Source: an uncultured Desulfovibrio sp.
GTDB lineage: Bacteria; Desulfobacterota; Desulfovibrionia; Desulfovibrionales; Desulfovibrionaceae
Reading direction: 5' to 3'
Assembly: GCA_947177645.1 (NCBI GenBank)
Contig: CAMWVJ010000082.1
Coordinates: forward strand, 1 to 6,064
DNA length: 6,064 nt
Shown here: one piece after another, positions 3,637 through 6,064 of the stretch
Layout: each line of letters starts with the position of its first letter
How positions within the stretch are numbered: position 1 is the first letter of the stretch
The notes under the pieces: model-generated
Databases searched by the model: none
Seen by the model: only the letters and a program-made list of their open reading frames with translations
What the model was told of the DNA's origin: nothing
Made by a program: the position numbers and the translations under genes

Positions 3637-6064
3637 CTACGCCGTCTGTGTACGCGCATGGCTCACCGCATGGTGGACGCGGTGCTGGTGCGGCCGGCAG
3701 AGCTTGCTCATGAGGCGCAGGTACTGCATGTGCTTGCTGAGGAAGAAAGCCAGCGGCGGCGAGAAATTGCGCCCCAACAGGCCGTCCACCAGCATCTGGC
3801 TTATCTCGCGTTCGCGCGTGAGCACGAGCTGCGCGCGCGCGAGCACATGGCGGTCGGCGTCGGGCATGGTGACGAGCATCTTGCGGAACGCATCCTGCGC
3901 CCGCGGCTGGTAATACCAGAAATACATGAGGTCGAGGGCATTGATGATGAAGGCCTTTTCGAGCTCGCGCCCCCGGGACCCGCCGTGCCCCTTGAGGCCG
4001 CCCGGCCGCGCCAGCATGACGAGGGCGTCTTCCTGCGGGAAGAGCAGCTCGAGGCGCGTGTAACAGGCGAAGACATTGGCGATCTTGCTCTTGTAGTCCC
4101 AGCGCCGCATGCGCAAATTCACCTGGCTGTCCGCATAGCCCTCGATGATGGCGGCAACCGTATCCGACGCCATCTTGGAGACCACGGCCGCGCTCGGCAC
4201 GAGGTAGATCTCCGGCTGGGCCACGCCCACGGCGAGCAGGAGCTGGAACAGCAGGAAATCGTACAGCGATGAAACAGGGATGGCGAGGCCGCTGCGGAAG
4301 AAGTTGCCGATGGCCGCTTCCTTGGGGAAGCCGCGGAACACATTGTGCGCGCAGATGTAGAAGCCGTTGACGATGTTGAGCACCGTGAAGACGAGGGTGG
4401 AATGGTTCTCGACGGAATAGCCGAGCCAGTCCTGCAAAAGCCAGACGCGCACCATGACTTCAAGGAGCAGGACGGAGATGCCCGTATACATCAGCGAATC
4501 GCAGATCCTGCTGATGCTCACCTGATCCTTCCAGTGGATGAGCGTGCCCCGTGAAAAGCCGTTGGCCGCGAACATCATCTGCACCACGTTGCGCACGCCC
4601 GTGATGCCGAACCAGATGAAGGTGCCGAACCAGGCGAGGAACCACCAGTCCTGCGTATAGATGAAGGAGAAAAAGGCCGGGATGAAGCCCAAAAGCACCT
4701 TGAGCCAGTTGCTGATGGAGCTGTTGAGATAGGTGAGGCCAAGGCGCGTGTGGCCGCCGGACTTGCTCTTGCCGAGCAGGTCGTTCTGCCGCGCCTGGTT
4801 GAGGCCGCCCAGGTTGGCGATATTGCCATGCTTGCAGATGCGGCAATACTCGCTGGCCGTTTTCCATTCGCTCTTGCGCTCCATGCCCAGGTGCCGGCAG
4901 CCGGGGATACGGCGGAAATGCGCGGCCAGCCGCTGCCAGAAGGTCGGGTTTTCCGGCTCGCGGAAAATTTCCGTCTCTTCCACCGGCGAGCAGAGGGGGA
5001 TGGGCCGCGCCTGCTGCGGCTTGCGCCTGAGCTCGGCCAGGGCGCGCGGGGAAAGGGTCTCCTTGAGGACGAGGCCCATGCCATAAGAGCGGCGGCCGCC
5101 TGAGCTGGTGCCCAGACGCGACTTGAGCGGGCTGTGGCGGTAATGCTCCCAGAGCTTGGGCACATTGCGCAGGATATTCTTGAACTTGGCCGCGCGCGCG
5201 TCGTCGCCCTCGCGTTCGAGGTGCCGCCCCATCTGGCGGATCATCTGCTTCACGCGGGGGCCGAGGCCGAGGTTGAGGGCCCGCTGCAATTCGCCGATGG
5301 CTTCGAGGTCGTGCAGGCGCCCCTCCAGCCAGGCGCGCATATTGAAGATCTCGAGATGGGTGATGGCGCCGTGGCAGTCGGAAAGTATCTCGGCCACGTC
5401 CTCCACGCGCAGGTCGGTGAGGCCGAGTACGAGGCGATAGCCGGGGTTAAGCTCCTGAAGTTCGCGCACCAGCTCGTGCGGGGAGAGGCGCAGCAGCTCA
5501 GGCACGTCCTCAAGCCCCGGCTGGAGGAGTTCGCGCACTTCGGGCAGCGCCTCGGCGCTCAGCCATTCGTCGGCGATGATGTCCGCGCTCAGGTTTTCCA
5601 GCGCCTCGATCTCTTCCTGGGCCGCGCGGCCATCGGATTTGCCCTCGGCGATGTCCTGAGCCAGGCGCTCCGCCCTTTCCCGCGCCGCGGGCAGGATGTG
5701 GCGGTGCAGGAATTCGGAGAGATGGTGCATGGAGGGCTGGCCGCGGCCCACGAAGTCGAGAAAGTCCTGCTGGTCGAGAGCGGGCACCTCCACGCCCCAG
5801 GCTTCGGCCAGGCGCGGGCGCTCCCGGTCGTTCCAGGCGTTGAGGATGCGCAGGATACGCGCCTTTTTCCAGCTGAGGACCTCGCGGCCCTTCTTCATCA
5901 TGTCCGCGAGCTTGGGATTGTGGAGAAATTCCAGGAAGTCCTCGTTGGAGCTGAAGCCGCGCGGTATCCAGAACAGGCGCGCATAGTGCCCGTAATAGGG
6001 CACCTGGTACTCGATACCGATACGCACGGTGAGGCCGGTGATCTCAGAAGCCCGCAATATCTCC
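3637..6064 (-). CDS. Large membrane protein of unknown function (5' end beyond the window)
   Basis: I do not recognise this family with confidence. At least 806 codons are open. A TTG at 6057 has GGAG only 3 bases before it, too close, and the frame stays open to the edge, so the true start is probably outside. Residues are numbered from that TTG. Residues 1-310 look soluble and mostly helical, with two strand-like stretches, LTVRIGIEYQV (9-19) and AITHLEIFN (231-239), suggesting a barrel-type or PHP-like fold. A basic linker follows. A Cys/His cluster (C387, H389, C405, C408, H410) lies before GNIANLGG (411-418). About five membrane helices fall near 452-467, 471-489, 521-541, 553-572 and 595-615. 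A soluble C-terminal part (about 640-785) ends in a tail with six His from 790 to 800. A strong terminator follows. It could be a membrane-anchored enzyme or sensor; no catalytic motif is certain. Confidence 0.85.
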   Translation of the reverse strand, partial: EILRASEITGLTVRIGIEYQVPYYGHYARLFWIPRGFSSNEDFLEFLHNPKLADMMKKGREVLSWKKARILRILNAWNDRERPRLAEAWGVEVPALDQQDFLDFVGRGQPSMHHLSEFLHRHILPAARERAERLAQDIAEGKSDGRAAQEEIEALENLSADIIADEWLSAEALPEVRELLQPGLEDVPELLRLSPHELVRELQELNPGYRLVLGLTDLRVEDVAEILSDCHGAITHLEIFNMRAWLEGRLHDLEAIGELQRALNLGLGPRVKQMIRQMGRHLEREGDDARAAKFKNILRNVPKLWEHYRHSPLKSRLGTSSGGRRSYGMGLVLKETLSPRALAELRRKPQQARPIPLCSPVEETEIFREPENPTFWQRLAAHFRRIPGCRHLGMERKSEWKTASEYCRICKHGNIANLGGLNQARQNDLLGKSKSGGHTRLGLTYLNSSISNWLKVLLGFIPAFFSFIYTQDWWFLAWFGTFIWFGITGVRNVVQMMFAANGFSRGTLIHWKDQVSISRICDSLMYTGISVLLLEVMVRVWLLQDWLGYSVENHSTLVFTVLNIVNGFYICAHNVFRGFPKEAAIGNFFRSGLAIPVSSLYDFLLFQLLLAVGVAQPEIYLVPSAAVVSKMASDTVAAIIEGYADSQVNLRMRRWDYKSKIANVFACYTRLELLFPQEDALVMLARPGGLKGHGGSRGRELEKAFIINALDLMYFWYYQPRAQDAFRKMLVTMPDADRHVLARAQLVLTREREISQMLVDGLLGRNFSPPLAFFLSKHMQYLRLMSKLCRPHQHRVHHAVSHARTQTA

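Noticed and set aside
2852..3913. Long plus-strand open frame of 353 codons
   Set aside because: It runs antisense across arsR, the tRNA and the end of the large gene. Its middle part, with NRTCGLQLRRLSLYPTELRA, is the well-known false protein made by translating the reverse strand of a tRNA.
4821..4899. c-type heme site in the large protein
   Set aside because: The order is C-R-I-C-K-H. A heme c site needs His directly after the second Cys.

Overview
The window comes from a GC-rich bacterial chromosome. Codon use, the style of the encoded proteins and the gene mix are most like a Desulfovibrio-type sulfate reducer, but this is an impression from reading the sequence and no search was run. 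No phage, transposon, CRISPR or plasmid hallmark is visible.

Left part (1-579): the first 71 codons of a CDP-alcohol phosphatidyltransferase run off the left edge on the minus strand. It is most likely pgsA and has its complete catalytic signature. A 365-base gap with no supported gene separates it from a gene on the opposite strand.

Middle (580-3202) is a metal/metalloid efflux block. A plus-strand cation diffusion facilitator (CDF) converges, with only 9 bases between the stop codons, on a minus-strand ArsP/DUF318-type permease. Upstream of the permease on the same strand lies an ArsR-family repressor gene with a Cys-X-Cys sensor motif. The natural reading is that the ArsR protein controls the permease, and perhaps itself, in response to a thiophilic metal or metalloid. 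An inverted repeat overlapping a possible -35 box in front of the permease is a candidate operator. The CDF exporter has the His/Asp ligand set typical of zinc transporters. It may add to the same detoxification job but is transcribed independently.

Centre-right (3203-3636): a complete tRNA-Arg(CCU) gene with encoded CCA lies on the minus strand just upstream of arsR. It has a perfect TTGACA -35 box, and no terminator is visible between it and arsR. Next come a nested palindrome of unknown role and a strong GC-rich hairpin terminator that closes the gene to its right.

Right part (3637-6064): one very large minus-strand gene occupies the remaining 2.4 kb and runs past the right edge. It encodes a protein with a soluble, mostly helical N-terminal half, a Cys/His cluster, about five membrane segments and a cytosolic-looking C-terminal region with a His-rich tail. 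I do not recognise its family with confidence. It is the least explained object in the window.
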